A DNA stretch of 64,000 bases. Origin: CAVRGQ01 sp963720785 (GTDB lineage: Bacteria > Actinomycetota > Acidimicrobiia > IMCC26256 > DASPTH01). Shown here piece by piece: positions 8,911 through 16,493 of this stretch. The stretch spans positions 1-64,000 of the forward strand of contig CAVRGQ010000004.1 in assembly GCA_963720785.1 (NCBI GenBank), in the 5' to 3' direction. Numbering within the stretch: position 1 is the first letter of the stretch; every line of letters starts with the position of its first letter. The notes under the pieces were generated by a model. That model was not told the origin of the DNA and searched no databases. It saw nothing but the letters and a program-made list of their open reading frames with translations. The translations under genes and the position numbers were made by a program.

Positions 8911-9972
8911 ATGACGACCGTGCCTTCACCCAGGGAACGCATCGTCGGGTCACTGCTCGCCGGCGCGATCGGTGACGCGCTCGGCGCGCCGATCGAGTTC
9001 CACTCCACGAACGAGATCCGGTCGCAGTTCGGTCCCGACGGCCTCACCGACTACGCGCCTGCGTACGGGCGCGCCGGCGCGATCACCGACGACACGCAGA
9101 TGACCCTGTTCACCGCCGAGGGCCTGCTCCGCGCGCGTGCGCGCTCTGCTGACGGCGTGCTCGTCGACCACGTCGAGGTGATGCGCCTCGCCTACCTGCG
9201 GTGGCTCGCGACGCAGGGGCAACGGGTCGACGATCCGATGTGGGGATCGGAGTACCTCGACAGTGGTTGGCTGATCGGCGTGCGCGAGCTCCACTCCCAT
9301 CGCGCGCCCGGCACGACGTGCATCAGCGCGTTGAGCGCGGGTGGCTCGGGGCGCACGACCCATCCGACGAACGACAGCAAGGGGTGCGGCGGCGTGATGC
9401 GCATGGCGCCCGTCGGCGTGTTGGGTGCGCAGGCGTTCGCGTTGGGCTCCGACTTCGCCGCGATCACCCACGGGCACCCCTCGGGATACCTCGCGTCGGG
9501 CGCGCTGGCGACCATGACCGCCGAGCTGTTCGCGGGACGCTCGTTCGCCGACGCGATCGACGCGGCGCGCGCAGCACTGCAGGTCGCACCCGAGAGCGAC
9601 GAGACCCTGCACGCGCTCGACGCCGCCGTCGCGCTCGCGGCGTCGGGCACTGAGCCCACGCCGGGGGTCGTCGAATCGCTCGGCGCGGGATGGGTCGCCG
9701 AGGAGGCACTCGCGATCGGCGTGTACTGCGCGCTCGTCGCGCCCGACCTGCGCGCCGGGTTGTTGCTCGCGGTCAACCACGGCGGCGACAGCGACAGCAC
9801 CGGCTCCATTGCCGGCAACCTCCTCGGTGCCATGCACGGCGTGGGCGCGCTGCCGATCGACTGGCTCGACACGCTCGAGTTGCCCGACGTCATCGAGCAG
9901 GTGGCCGAAGACCTCGCCAGCGCGTTCGTGGACGGGTCGCCCGTCGACCAGGTCCGCTACCCACCGTATTGA
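8911..9972 (+). CDS. ADP-ribosylglycohydrolase (DraG/ARH family)
   Basis: 353 residues from ATG 8911. Removes ADP-ribose from proteins or other acceptors using a two-metal centre. Diagnostic motifs are GSLLAGAIGDALGAPIEF at the N-terminus, ITDDTQMTLFTAEGLL (metal-binding Thr/Asp/Asp), and GGDSDSTGSIAGNLLGA near residue 290 (second metal site). All are intact and the length is normal. It lies directly behind a Doc toxin; ARH proteins sometimes counter ADP-ribosylating toxins, but no such toxin is visible here and no dra nitrogenase-regulation gene is nearby. Confidence 0.85.
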   Translation: MTTVPSPRERIVGSLLAGAIGDALGAPIEFHSTNEIRSQFGPDGLTDYAPAYGRAGAITDDTQMTLFTAEGLLRARARSADGVLVDHVEVMRLAYLRWLATQGQRVDDPMWGSEYLDSGWLIGVRELHSHRAPGTTCISALSAGGSGRTTHPTNDSKGCGGVMRMAPVGVLGAQAFALGSDFAAITHGHPSGYLASGALATMTAELFAGRSFADAIDAARAALQVAPESDETLHALDAAVALAASGTEPTPGVVESLGAGWVAEEALAIGVYCALVAPDLRAGLLLAVNHGGDSDSTGSIAGNLLGAMHGVGALPIDWLDTLELPDVIEQVAEDLASAFVDGSPVDQVRYPPY

Positions 9973-10019
9973 GGGCTTCCTGACCAGAGAAGCCGTGACT
10001 CCTGGCCGATCCGGTCGTC

Positions 10020-10065
10020 GGTATCGCCATGACTACCAGCGTGATGACGATACCGGTTCCGGTAT
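10020..10065. promoter_or_regulatory. compound inverted repeats at the HTH-MntA promoter
   Basis: GGTATCG (10020-10026) is mirrored by CGATACC (10048-10054). Overlapping it, ATACCGG-TT-CCGGTAT (10050-10065) has perfect 7-base arms. The second palindrome reaches the TATACC -10 hexamer (10063-10068) placed eight bases before the GTG start at 10077. This is the likely self-operator for the HTH domain. Confidence 0.55.
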
Positions 10066-10076
10066 ACCCTGGACGG

Positions 10077-10595
10077 GTGGACGCAGGGCCCATGCTCCGA
10101 GTCGCCCGGCAGCGGGCGGGCCTCAGCCAGCGGGAACTCGCCGAGCGAGCCTCGACCTCGCAGCCCGCGGTCAACCGTTACGAGCGAGGCCGAGTGCAGC
10201 CCCGGGCCGACGTGCTCCAGCGGCTTCTCGCCGCGTGTGACACCGACCTCGCCCACGAGACGCGGCCACCTACGACCAGCGTCGGCGACGAACGTCCTTT
10301 CCTCGGGCCGGTCGGCTACCTCGTCGCCGGCAATCGAAACGAGATCCTGCGCATCGTTGCCGACAGCGGTGCCACCAACGTGCGCGTGTTCGGATCGGTC
10401 GCCCGTGCGGAGGACACCGCCGACAGCGATCTCGACCTCATCGTCGAACTCGCCGAGCAGGGCACCCTGCTCGACCTGGTGCACATCGAGAACCTGCTCG
10501 GCGACCTGCTCGGCGTGCATGTCGACGTCGCGACGCTCGACATTCTCAAGTCGCACATTCGGAAGCGTGCGCTCGCCGAGGCCCGGCGCTTGTGA
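10077..10595 (+). CDS. mntA: XRE-HTH-MNT nucleotidyltransferase antitoxin (MntA type)
   Basis: 172 residues from GTG 10077. Residues 6-60 are an XRE helix-turn-helix (VARQRAGLSQRELAERAS, then QPAVNRYERGRVQP). From about 95 comes a minimal nucleotidyltransferase: FGSVARAEDTADSDLDLIVE carries the GS...SDxDL catalytic signature. MntA antitoxins AMPylate the tyrosine of HepT toxins; most lack their own DNA-binding domain, so this fused form combines neutralisation with self-repression. The stop overlaps the HepT gene by four bases (GTGA). The palindromes at 10020-10065 are the likely target. Confidence 0.8.
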   Translation: MDAGPMLRVARQRAGLSQRELAERASTSQPAVNRYERGRVQPRADVLQRLLAACDTDLAHETRPPTTSVGDERPFLGPVGYLVAGNRNEILRIVADSGATNVRVFGSVARAEDTADSDLDLIVELAEQGTLLDLVHIENLLGDLLGVHVDVATLDILKSHIRKRALAEARRL

Positions 10596-10936
10596 GCGCG
10601 GCGCACTCCGCGCGCCGCGACCACGAGCGACTCAACGACATCCACTCGGCGACCGAACGCATCATGCGTTACCGATCGAGTGGCGGTGACGAATCGGAAG
10701 TCGTCCGGGACGCTGTGCTCTACAACCTCGTGATCATCGGCGAGGCCGTTGGATCACTCAGCCGTGGCGCTCGGGACCTCGAGCCGACCATCCCGTGGCG
10801 TGCCATCAAGGGGCTCCGCAACCTGTTGGCTCACGAGTACTTCCAGATCGAGATGGCCACGATCTGGAAGGTCGTCGACCTCAACCTTCCTTCGTTGCAA
10901 GACGCGGTGACACGCCTCCTCGCCGATCACACGTAG
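10592..10936 (+). CDS. hepT: HEPN toxin (HepT type)
   Basis: 114 residues, all-helical HEPN ribonuclease. The R-x4-6-H active site reads RNLLAH at about residues 75-80 and extends to R-x4-H-x-Y (RNLLAHEY), the form in which the Tyr is AMPylated by MntA. It follows the HTH-MntA gene with a GTGA overlap, as in known MntA/HepT pairs. Motif, length and context agree. The 3' end overlaps a convergent small gene by 10 bases. Confidence 0.85.
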   Translation: MSAAHSARRDHERLNDIHSATERIMRYRSSGGDESEVVRDAVLYNLVIIGEAVGSLSRGARDLEPTIPWRAIKGLRNLLAHEYFQIEMATIWKVVDLNLPSLQDAVTRLLADHT

Positions 10937-11175
10937 CCGAAGGTGAGGACCTTGGCATTGGTGTCGCCGTCGACCGAGTTCGAGCCCGCGGCCCAGCGCT
11001 CGGAGCACTGCTCGATCAGCATCGACTTGAGCGGCTCGATCGCCGCCAGCGACGCGAGCACCTCGAGCGGGCGCCGGCCTTCGAACCGCTCGACCGCTTC
11101 CTGAGCAAGGCGGACCAACTCGGCCAGCGCCTCGGTCACGAGCTCGTCGGAGAAGGAGTCGTCGGGGAAGTCCAT
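10927..11175 (-). CDS. hypothetical 82-residue helical protein
   Basis: From ATG 11175: MDFPDDSFSDELVTEALAEL, then a helical middle with FEGRRPLEVLASLAAIEPL and a C-terminus KVLTFGYV. No known domain or catalytic motif. Length, codon use and convergent placement after hepT suggest a real small gene. A start 30 bases upstream (11205) is possible but that part lacks codon bias. Confidence 0.45.
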   Translation of the reverse strand: MDFPDDSFSDELVTEALAELVRLAQEAVERFEGRRPLEVLASLAAIEPLKSMLIEQCSERWAAGSNSVDGDTNAKVLTFGYV

Positions 11176-11228
11176 GGCGCCGATCCTGCCGCGAGCCTGG
11201 GACACGACCTGGCCCGCGCACGACCCGA

Positions 11229-11633
11229 CTACGGAATGGTGAGCGCGTGCACCACCAACCCGTCGATGCCGGCGAAGTCGTCGGGGTTGGCCGTGTAGAG
11301 ATCGAGCCGGTTCGCCAACGCGACGGCGGCGATCATCGCATCGAAGGTCCGGGCGGACGCCTTCCGTTCTCGGCGCCGGAGCGCGGCCGCCACGGTCCCG
11401 AAGGAGCGGGCCGCGGCCACGTCGAACGGAAGCGGATCGAAGGACTGCTCGGCAAAGCGCAGATGCTCGACCCGACGCGCCGCTTCGACGGGATCGTCAG
11501 TTGCGAGCGGGCCGACCGCGAGCTCGGCCAGCGTCACCGTGGAGATCATCGGTTGCGACGGCAGGTCGTCCGGCTGCAAGCGACCGAGCAGGATCAGGAC
11601 GTTCGTGTCGAGGAGGCCCCGGGGGGTGCTCAT
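11229..11633 (-). CDS. vapC: VapC-type PIN-domain toxin
   Basis: 134 residues. The PIN acidic residues are visible: LLDTNVLI (first Asp), TVTLAELAVG (Glu), ARTFDAMIAAVA (Asp) and TANPDDFAG (Asp). Together they bind Mg for ribonuclease action on tRNA or other RNA. The start overlaps the VapB stop by four bases (ATGA at 11630-11633). It reads through to 11229 intact and is a complete toxin. Confidence 0.85.
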   Translation of the reverse strand: MSTPRGLLDTNVLILLGRLQPDDLPSQPMISTVTLAELAVGPLATDDPVEAARRVEHLRFAEQSFDPLPFDVAAARSFGTVAAALRRRERKASARTFDAMIAAVALANRLDLYTANPDDFAGIDGLVVHALTIP

Positions 11634-11878
11634 CGGTCCGGGAAGAGCCCGGTGTCGAGCACCGCGTCGACGTCGGATGCGAGCCGCACCGGATCGACCG
11701 GCGGGAGCGACGCCGCGCGGGCCGTCAGCTCTTCGCCCGACAACGCCCGCCTGGCGAGTGGCACCAGCTCGGCGACCGGTCGACCATTCCGGGTGACCGT
11801 GACGCGCTCACCGGCCTCGACGCGATCGAGCACCTCACCACCGTGGTTCCGGAGGTCCCGGACGGTCACCGATCCCAT
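11630..11878 (-). CDS. vapB: Phd/YefM-type antitoxin of the VapBC module
   Basis: 82 residues from ATG 11878. MGSVTVRDLRNHGGEVLDRV and ERVTVTRNGRPVAELVPL are the N-terminal DNA-binding fold of Phd/YefM antitoxins; the C-terminal half (EELTARAASLPP...LDTGLFPDR) would wrap VapC. A TACACT box on the minus strand (11886-11891) ends seven bases before the ATG, so the message appears leaderless. The stop overlaps vapC by four bases. Confidence 0.8.
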   Translation of the reverse strand: MGSVTVRDLRNHGGEVLDRVEAGERVTVTRNGRPVAELVPLARRALSGEELTARAASLPPVDPVRLASDVDAVLDTGLFPDR

Positions 11879-11946
11879 CCCAGCGAGTGTATCACGCGTG
11901 AGACACACCCGGGCTCGCCGTCGACCTGCGACAATCTCGTCCGCCG

Positions 11947-12903
11947 ATGACTGCTGCCGAAGTGCCTGCCGATCGAATCCTCAAGCTCGCGGCCTACGCG
12001 GCGGAGTGCGCGCGCACGCGCACGCGGATCTCGCTCACGAGCATCGTCGACGACGTGCCCGGCTACGAGTCCGATGCGCCACGCGACGCCGACGGCGACC
12101 TCGCGCCCGACACCAAGGAGTGGGAGGCGGTCCGCAAGAAGCTCCAGCGAGACGTCAAGGACCTGCGCGACTCATGGGGCATCTCGCTCGACTACGACGA
12201 GACCGACCACTCGTACCGCCTCGCAGCTCCGTTCTTCACCGCGAAGGAAAGGCGCGCGCTGCTCGCCGCCGCCGCGACCGTCGACGTGGAGGGACTGCCG
12301 AGCACCCGGCCCGGCGACCTCGGCGCCGCCATCGACGACTCCGGCGCGCTCGTGATCCTGAAGCTCCACGCGCTCGTCGCCACGTTCCGCGTGGCCATCA
12401 GCGGCCGCAACCGGGTGAGCTTCGAATACGACGGCCGCACCCGCACCGTCGAGCCCTACGCGCTCGGCATGTGGCGCAACCACTGGTATCTCGCGGGCTG
12501 CGACGCGACGACCAGTCACTTCCGGCGCTTCCGTCTCGATCGGATCGAGTCGCCGGCGATCGCGGTCGACGCGGCGAGCACCTTCGAGATCCCCGCCGAC
12601 TTCGACCCCGACCTCGCGTTCGCACTCGACCCCAACGAGTGGGGCACCGATCCGCTCGTGCGCGCCCGGGTGCGGGTGAGCCCCGATCACGTGCACGCGT
12701 TCGTCGACGAGCTCGGCGGCGAGATCGTTCGCCTCCCTGGGCCGACTGGCGACGACACGTTCGTGGAGCTCGACGTGCGCCACTACGACTCGTTCCGCAC
12801 GCGACTGCTCGCGTTCGGACGCAACGCGGTGGTGCTCTCGCCACCGGTATTGGTCGACGCGGTGCGCGCCCACCTCGTCGCGCTCGCGGGAGACGCGGGC
12901 TGA
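11947..12903 (+). CDS. pafB: WYL-domain transcription factor, PafB-like
   Basis: 318 residues: an N-terminal winged helix (ILKLAAYAAECARTRTRISL, then VRKKLQRDVKDLRD), a WYL domain with HWYLAGCD and FRRFRLDRIESP, and a C-terminal WCX extension. PafB/PafC form a heterodimer that activates DNA-damage genes in actinobacteria, the WYL domains sensing single-stranded DNA. The stop overlaps the next WYL gene (TGATG at 12901-12905), as expected for this pair. The proteasome accessory gene pafA is not next to it. Confidence 0.75.
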   Translation: MTAAEVPADRILKLAAYAAECARTRTRISLTSIVDDVPGYESDAPRDADGDLAPDTKEWEAVRKKLQRDVKDLRDSWGISLDYDETDHSYRLAAPFFTAKERRALLAAAATVDVEGLPSTRPGDLGAAIDDSGALVILKLHALVATFRVAISGRNRVSFEYDGRTRTVEPYALGMWRNHWYLAGCDATTSHFRRFRLDRIESPAIAVDAASTFEIPADFDPDLAFALDPNEWGTDPLVRARVRVSPDHVHAFVDELGGEIVRLPGPTGDDTFVELDVRHYDSFRTRLLAFGRNAVVLSPPVLVDAVRAHLVALAGDAG

Positions 12904-13845
12904 TGGCGCTCGCCAAGCAGGCGCACTTCGACATCCTCCGCCAGGTGCTCGGCATGGTCGAGGAGCGCGGGAAGGTGCCGGTGGCGGAGCTCGCGGATGC
13001 CGTCGGCATCAGCGCCGACCAACTGCGGGCGCTGCTCGAGCCCGTGCTCTACCTCGAGTTCTTCACCGCGATCGGCGACTGGATCGAGACCGCGCACGAC
13101 TTCCTCCTCAACGAGGACGACGAGCTCGAGCTCGCGCATGACCACTGGTTGCGCGACCTCGCGTCCGCGCCGCCGTCGGCCGACGCGGCGTTGCGCCTCC
13201 TCGTCGCCGGCCTGGCGATGCAGGCGGTGGCGACGGGCGACACCTTCGACCTCGACTCCGCCGTCGCGAAGCTGCGCGGCGTGGTGGACACCGAACTGCA
13301 GGTGTCGTTGCCGAAACCGCCGTGCCTCGGCGCCGCGCAGGAGGCGCTGGCGATCGGTCGGTCGCTGCGGTTCCGCTACGTGCGCGACCACGACGACGCG
13401 GTGAGCGACCGTGAGGTGCTGCCGCACCGCGTGTTCTGCCGGTGGGGTCACTGGTACGTGCAGGGGCGTGAGGTCGACGCGCCGGCCGGCACCGACGTCA
13501 AGCGGTTCCGCATCGACCGCATGCAGGACGCGGTGGTCGGCAGCATCGAGTTCGAGCCCCCGCCCGACTCCGAGATCCCCGACTGGTTCGACCTGTCGCA
13601 GCCACGAGCGCACCGTGCGCCTCGTGCTCGCACCCGCGCAAGCATCGGCGCTGGCCCGACCCCACACGATTGCCCACGAAGTCGAGCTCCCCGACGGGCG
13701 CGTGGAAGTGGACGTGACCGTCGCCGGCGACCGCCGCCTCGACTACCTGCTCGTGACCCTCGACCCCGACGTGGAGATCGTGTCACCCCCCGAAGCGCGC
13801 GCCCGTCAACGCGAGGTCGCCCGGGAGCTACTCACGCAGTACTAG
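12903..13845 (+). CDS. pafC: WYL-domain transcription factor, PafC-like (frameshifted)
   Basis: About 314 residues. The winged helix (FDILRQVLGMVEERGKVPVAELADAVG in two parts) is followed by a WYL domain (RWGHWYVQGREVDAP, VKRFRIDRMQDAVVG) and a WCX part (ERTVRLVLAPAQASAL). The frame breaks near 13600 between the WYL and WCX parts. It should act as partner of the upstream WYL protein in the mitomycin-type, LexA-independent damage response. Start at ATG 12903 inside the overlap. Confidence 0.75.
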
Positions 13846-13879
13846 GTGTGAGCGGAATCACTCGCTGAGACCGAGAGGC

Positions 13880-14366
13880 TCACGCTCCCGATCGGTCACG
13901 CCAGATGCTGTCGGCGTTCACGAAGATGTTCCGGTCTGCGAGCGCGCCCGGTGTCGAGCGGCGATTGTGTTCACGCATCCGCGGTGTGCCCCGCGTTTCG
14001 TACGAATCATCGAGGGGCTGTACCGCAGCACACCAGCGAGGTCGTTCGATTCCGAGGTCGTCAGCCAATTCCTCGGCCATGCCGGCGAGGAGATTGTCGA
14101 GGAGCGGCTCCCCGCTCCGCGGTGGCGGCCGATGGATCGCCGCTCGGACGCGGTCGGGATGTGCCCGCGCCCAGTCGGCGAAGCCGGCAAGGCGAGTCCA
14201 GTTGATCCGGCGATCAGACGCTTCGTCGTCGATAGCGGATGCCAAGCCGGCCAGCGACGGTTCGGCGGTGACAGGCGGCGCGCCGGGCGAGGCGGCCAGC
14301 GCTCAGGCCCGCCAGTTCTCGGCTGGCCTTCACCAGGTCCGACGGCGTGTCGAGCGGTCGTTGCAT
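13880..14366 (-). CDS. HTH-type regulator or antitoxin of unknown family (frameshifted)
   Basis: About 160 residues from ATG 14366 (MQRPLDTPSDLVKASRELAG). The N-terminal ELAGLSAGRLARRAACHRRT resembles an XRE-type helix-turn-helix. After a frame break near 14260 comes DRRINWTRLAGFADWARAHP, PPPRSGEPLLDNLLAGMAEE and a C-terminal GALADRNIFVNADSIWRD. That tail is seen in actinobacterial HTH proteins encoded next to nucleotidyltransferases; I recognise the pattern but not a named family. It is divergent from the HTH-MNT gene at 14453. A palindrome covers its start codon. Confidence 0.5.
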
Positions 14367-14376
14367 ATCTGCAACG
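14359..14376. promoter_or_regulatory. 18-bp palindrome over a start codon
   Basis: CGTTGCA-TATC-TGCAACG with perfect 7-base arms. It overlaps the start codon (14364-14366) of the minus-strand HTH gene, a natural site for self-repression. Confidence 0.45.
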
Positions 14377-14431
14377 ATAGGAGCAATCCGCCGTGCCCTC
14401 CGTCCGGGAAGGTCCGCTTATTACTCGCAAT

Positions 14432-14449
14432 CTGAGTGATATCATTCAG
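14432..14449. promoter_or_regulatory. near-palindrome at the HTH-MNT promoter
   Basis: CTGAGTGAT-ATCATTCAG: 18 bases, palindromic except one mismatched pair. It contains TATCAT (14440-14445), a -10-like box seven bases before the GTG start at 14453, so repression would block a leaderless transcript. Confidence 0.5.
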
Positions 14450-14452
14450 GTT

Positions 14453-15044
14453 GTGAGTACTAAGACGGCGGCTCCGTCGCTGCTCCCCATCCTGCGCTCC
14501 GCCCAGCAGGGGCGGATCCTCGCGGCCCTCCTCGACGACCCGGAGCATGAGGTGACGGCGAGCGAGCTGGCCCGCCGCTTGTCGATCCCCCAACCCACGG
14601 TCTCCCGTGAGATCCAGCGCGCACGCGAACGCGGGGATCGCGCGGGCCCGGTCGGTCGGGCGGAGTGTGCTCGTGTCCGCCGATCCGACCAGCACGTTCT
14701 TCGCGCCCTTGCGCGAGCTCGTTGTGCAGGCCTTCGGGCCTCCCCAACGACTCGCGGCCGCGCTCGCCCCGATCGCCGGCATCGACCGCGCCTACCTGTT
14801 CGGCTCTTGGGCTGCGCGCTACCTCGGTGAGCCTGGACCGAGACCGCGCGACCTTGACGTGCTCGTGCTCGGTCGGCCGGACGACTCTGCGGTGTACCGC
14901 GCGGTCGAGGCCGAGCGAGCCGCCCTGGGATACGAGATCCAGGTGACCATTCGGGCGAGCGACTGGCTCAGCAGCGGCGAGGGCGCCTTCCACGACACCG
15001 TGGCGTCACGCCCCCTCGTGCAGGTGCTGCCCCCGGTTCACTGA
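14453..15044 (+). CDS. winged-HTH-MNT nucleotidyltransferase protein (frameshifted)
   Basis: About 196 residues from GTG 14453. Residues 10-60 form a MarR/ArsR-like winged helix (QQGRILAALLDDPEHEVT, ASELARRLSIPQPTVSREIQ). After a frame break near 14620 comes SVLVSADPTSTFFAPLRELV and then YLFGSWAARYLGEPGPRPRDLDVLVLG, with the GSW-A-R and RDLDVLV parts of the nucleotidyltransferase signature. It faces a HEPN gene on the opposite strand, overlapping by 39 bases, instead of preceding it as in usual MNT-HEPN operons. Probably an antitoxin-like nucleotidyltransferase. Confidence 0.65.
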
Positions 15045-15437
15045 TCCAGCCAGCGGCGCGCGACCGATGTCGATGTACTGCGAAGCATGTCGGCGCTGAC
15101 GAGCCTGGGCCATGTCGGCGCCGTTGAAGACTTCGCTCTCGTTCCCGACGAGCGCGTGCGCCAGCACGAAGACTGCCTCATGGGACCCGTCGCCGCCGCG
15201 GATACGAAATCTGGCCCGGGTCACGATCGCCGCGGCCGCGTTGCGCAGCACGTCGTAGCCGCCCTTGTAGGCGAGCCGCCACCGCTCTTCGGCGACGAGC
15301 AAGGCCACGCCGCCAAGGTCCTCGGCAGCAGCGTCGAGCCACTGGCGCGCCGAGAGAGCGGCGTCGCCGGTGATCCGCTCGACGACTCCGCGATCCTCGT
15401 ACATCCGCACGACGCGACCGAGTGGCTCGCTCTCCAC
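15006..15437 (-). CDS. HEPN-domain protein (SAV_6107-like)
   Basis: 143 residues from GTG 15437, which lies six bases after a TAGGTT -10 box on the minus strand (complement of 15444-15449). The helical core ARQWLDAAAEDLGGVALLVA and AYKGGYDVLRNAAAAIVTRA resembles SAV_6107-type HEPN proteins; RGGDGSH may be the R-x5-H ribonuclease motif. It ends in QYIDIGRAPL and overlaps the 3' end of the MNT gene by 39 bases. Toxin function is inferred from the HEPN/MNT pairing, not shown. Confidence 0.6.
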   Translation of the reverse strand: MESEPLGRVVRMYEDRGVVERITGDAALSARQWLDAAAEDLGGVALLVAEERWRLAYKGGYDVLRNAAAAIVTRARFRIRGGDGSHEAVFVLAHALVGNESEVFNGADMAQARQRRHASQYIDIGRAPLAGSVNRGQHLHEGA

Positions 15438-15498
15438 CCTGCGAACCTACGGTTCGGGTACGACAGCATCGCCCGCTCATGCATCTACGCTCTCGGCC

Positions 15499-16404
15499 GT
15501 GGCCGAGCGCGACGAGTGGCTCCAGAAGGTCGGGTCGATCCGTCGCTGGTCGCGTAACGGCGAGCGGGCGCCACACAAGCCGCTGCTGATCCTCGCGGCG
15601 CTCGGGCAGATGCAACAGACAGGGAGCTCGACCCTCCGGTTCCTCGAGGCCGAGGCGAAGTTGTCGCTCCTGCTCGACGAGTTCGGCACGCCCACGACCA
15701 AGCCCACACCGGAGTACCCGTTCAATCGGCTGCAGAACGACGGGCTCTGGATCGTGGACTCCGGGGGAATCGACGTCGGGGAGGTGAAGACGAAGTTGCG
15801 GCAGACCAACGCGGCCGGCTCGTTCACGCCCGACTTCGAGGATGCTCTGCACCGCGATCCCGCGCTCGGCGCGTTGATCGCGCTGGAGCTGCTCTTCGAG
15901 AACTGGCCCGAGACCCAGCACGCCGACATCTGCCGGACGATCGGTCTCGACATCGAGGCCTTCGAGAATGCCGCGGTGCGAACCAACGCCAAGAGGTTGC
16001 GCCGCCGCGATCCAGCCTTCCGTCAGGCCGTACTCCTCGCGTACGAGTACCGCTGTGCCATCTGTGGCTACGACGGACGGCTCGGCAACGAGGCGGTGGG
16101 GCTCGACGCCGCGCACGTTCGGTGGTGGGCGTTCGACGGTCCCGACGAACTGGGCAATGGCCTGTGCCTCTGCGGGTTCCACCACAAGCTGCTCGATCGA
16201 GGCGTGCTCGGCCTCACCGCCGATGGGCGCGTCAACGTGTCGATGCACTTCATCGGTCGCGGCCGCGCCTCAGAGGATCTGGTGCTGCGCTTCGTCGGCG
16301 AAGAGCTGCTCCCGCCGCAAGCAGGTCACGATCGACCCGAGCCGGAACACGTCGAATGGCACGCGGCGCAGGTGTTCCGAGGCCCGGCCCGAGTCGCAGC
16401 CTGA
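15499..16404 (+). CDS. phosphorothioate-DNA-binding HNH restriction endonuclease (type IV)
   Basis: 301 residues from GTG 15499. The N-terminal 150 residues have the sulfur-binding-domain layout: IRRWSRNGERAPHKPLLILA, LLLDEFGTP, YPFNRLQNDGLWIV. The C-terminus is an HNH nuclease: YRCAICGYDG, LDAAHVRWWAFDGPDELGNG and CGFHHKLLDRGVLGLT, with CxxC, His, Asn and His-His in place. Enzymes of this type (ScoMcrA relatives) cut DNA carrying phosphorothioate modification. No dnd genes are nearby, so it would act against modified foreign DNA. A TACGCT box seven bases before the start implies a leaderless transcript. Confidence 0.8.
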   Translation: MAERDEWLQKVGSIRRWSRNGERAPHKPLLILAALGQMQQTGSSTLRFLEAEAKLSLLLDEFGTPTTKPTPEYPFNRLQNDGLWIVDSGGIDVGEVKTKLRQTNAAGSFTPDFEDALHRDPALGALIALELLFENWPETQHADICRTIGLDIEAFENAAVRTNAKRLRRRDPAFRQAVLLAYEYRCAICGYDGRLGNEAVGLDAAHVRWWAFDGPDELGNGLCLCGFHHKLLDRGVLGLTADGRVNVSMHFIGRGRASEDLVLRFVGEELLPPQAGHDRPEPEHVEWHAAQVFRGPARVAA

Positions 16405-16493
16405 CCTGACGACTCAGCGCGTCGGAACGAGCACCGTCTCTGTCCCACCCCCTCCGTACGTTCGTCGCACAGACGGATCAGGAGGGACGCACC

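Noticed and set aside
11247..13868. An 873-codon plus-strand open frame spanning several genes
   Set aside because: It only joins antisense of vapBC, an out-of-frame part of pafB and the start of pafC. The Arg-rich middle shows no real protein.
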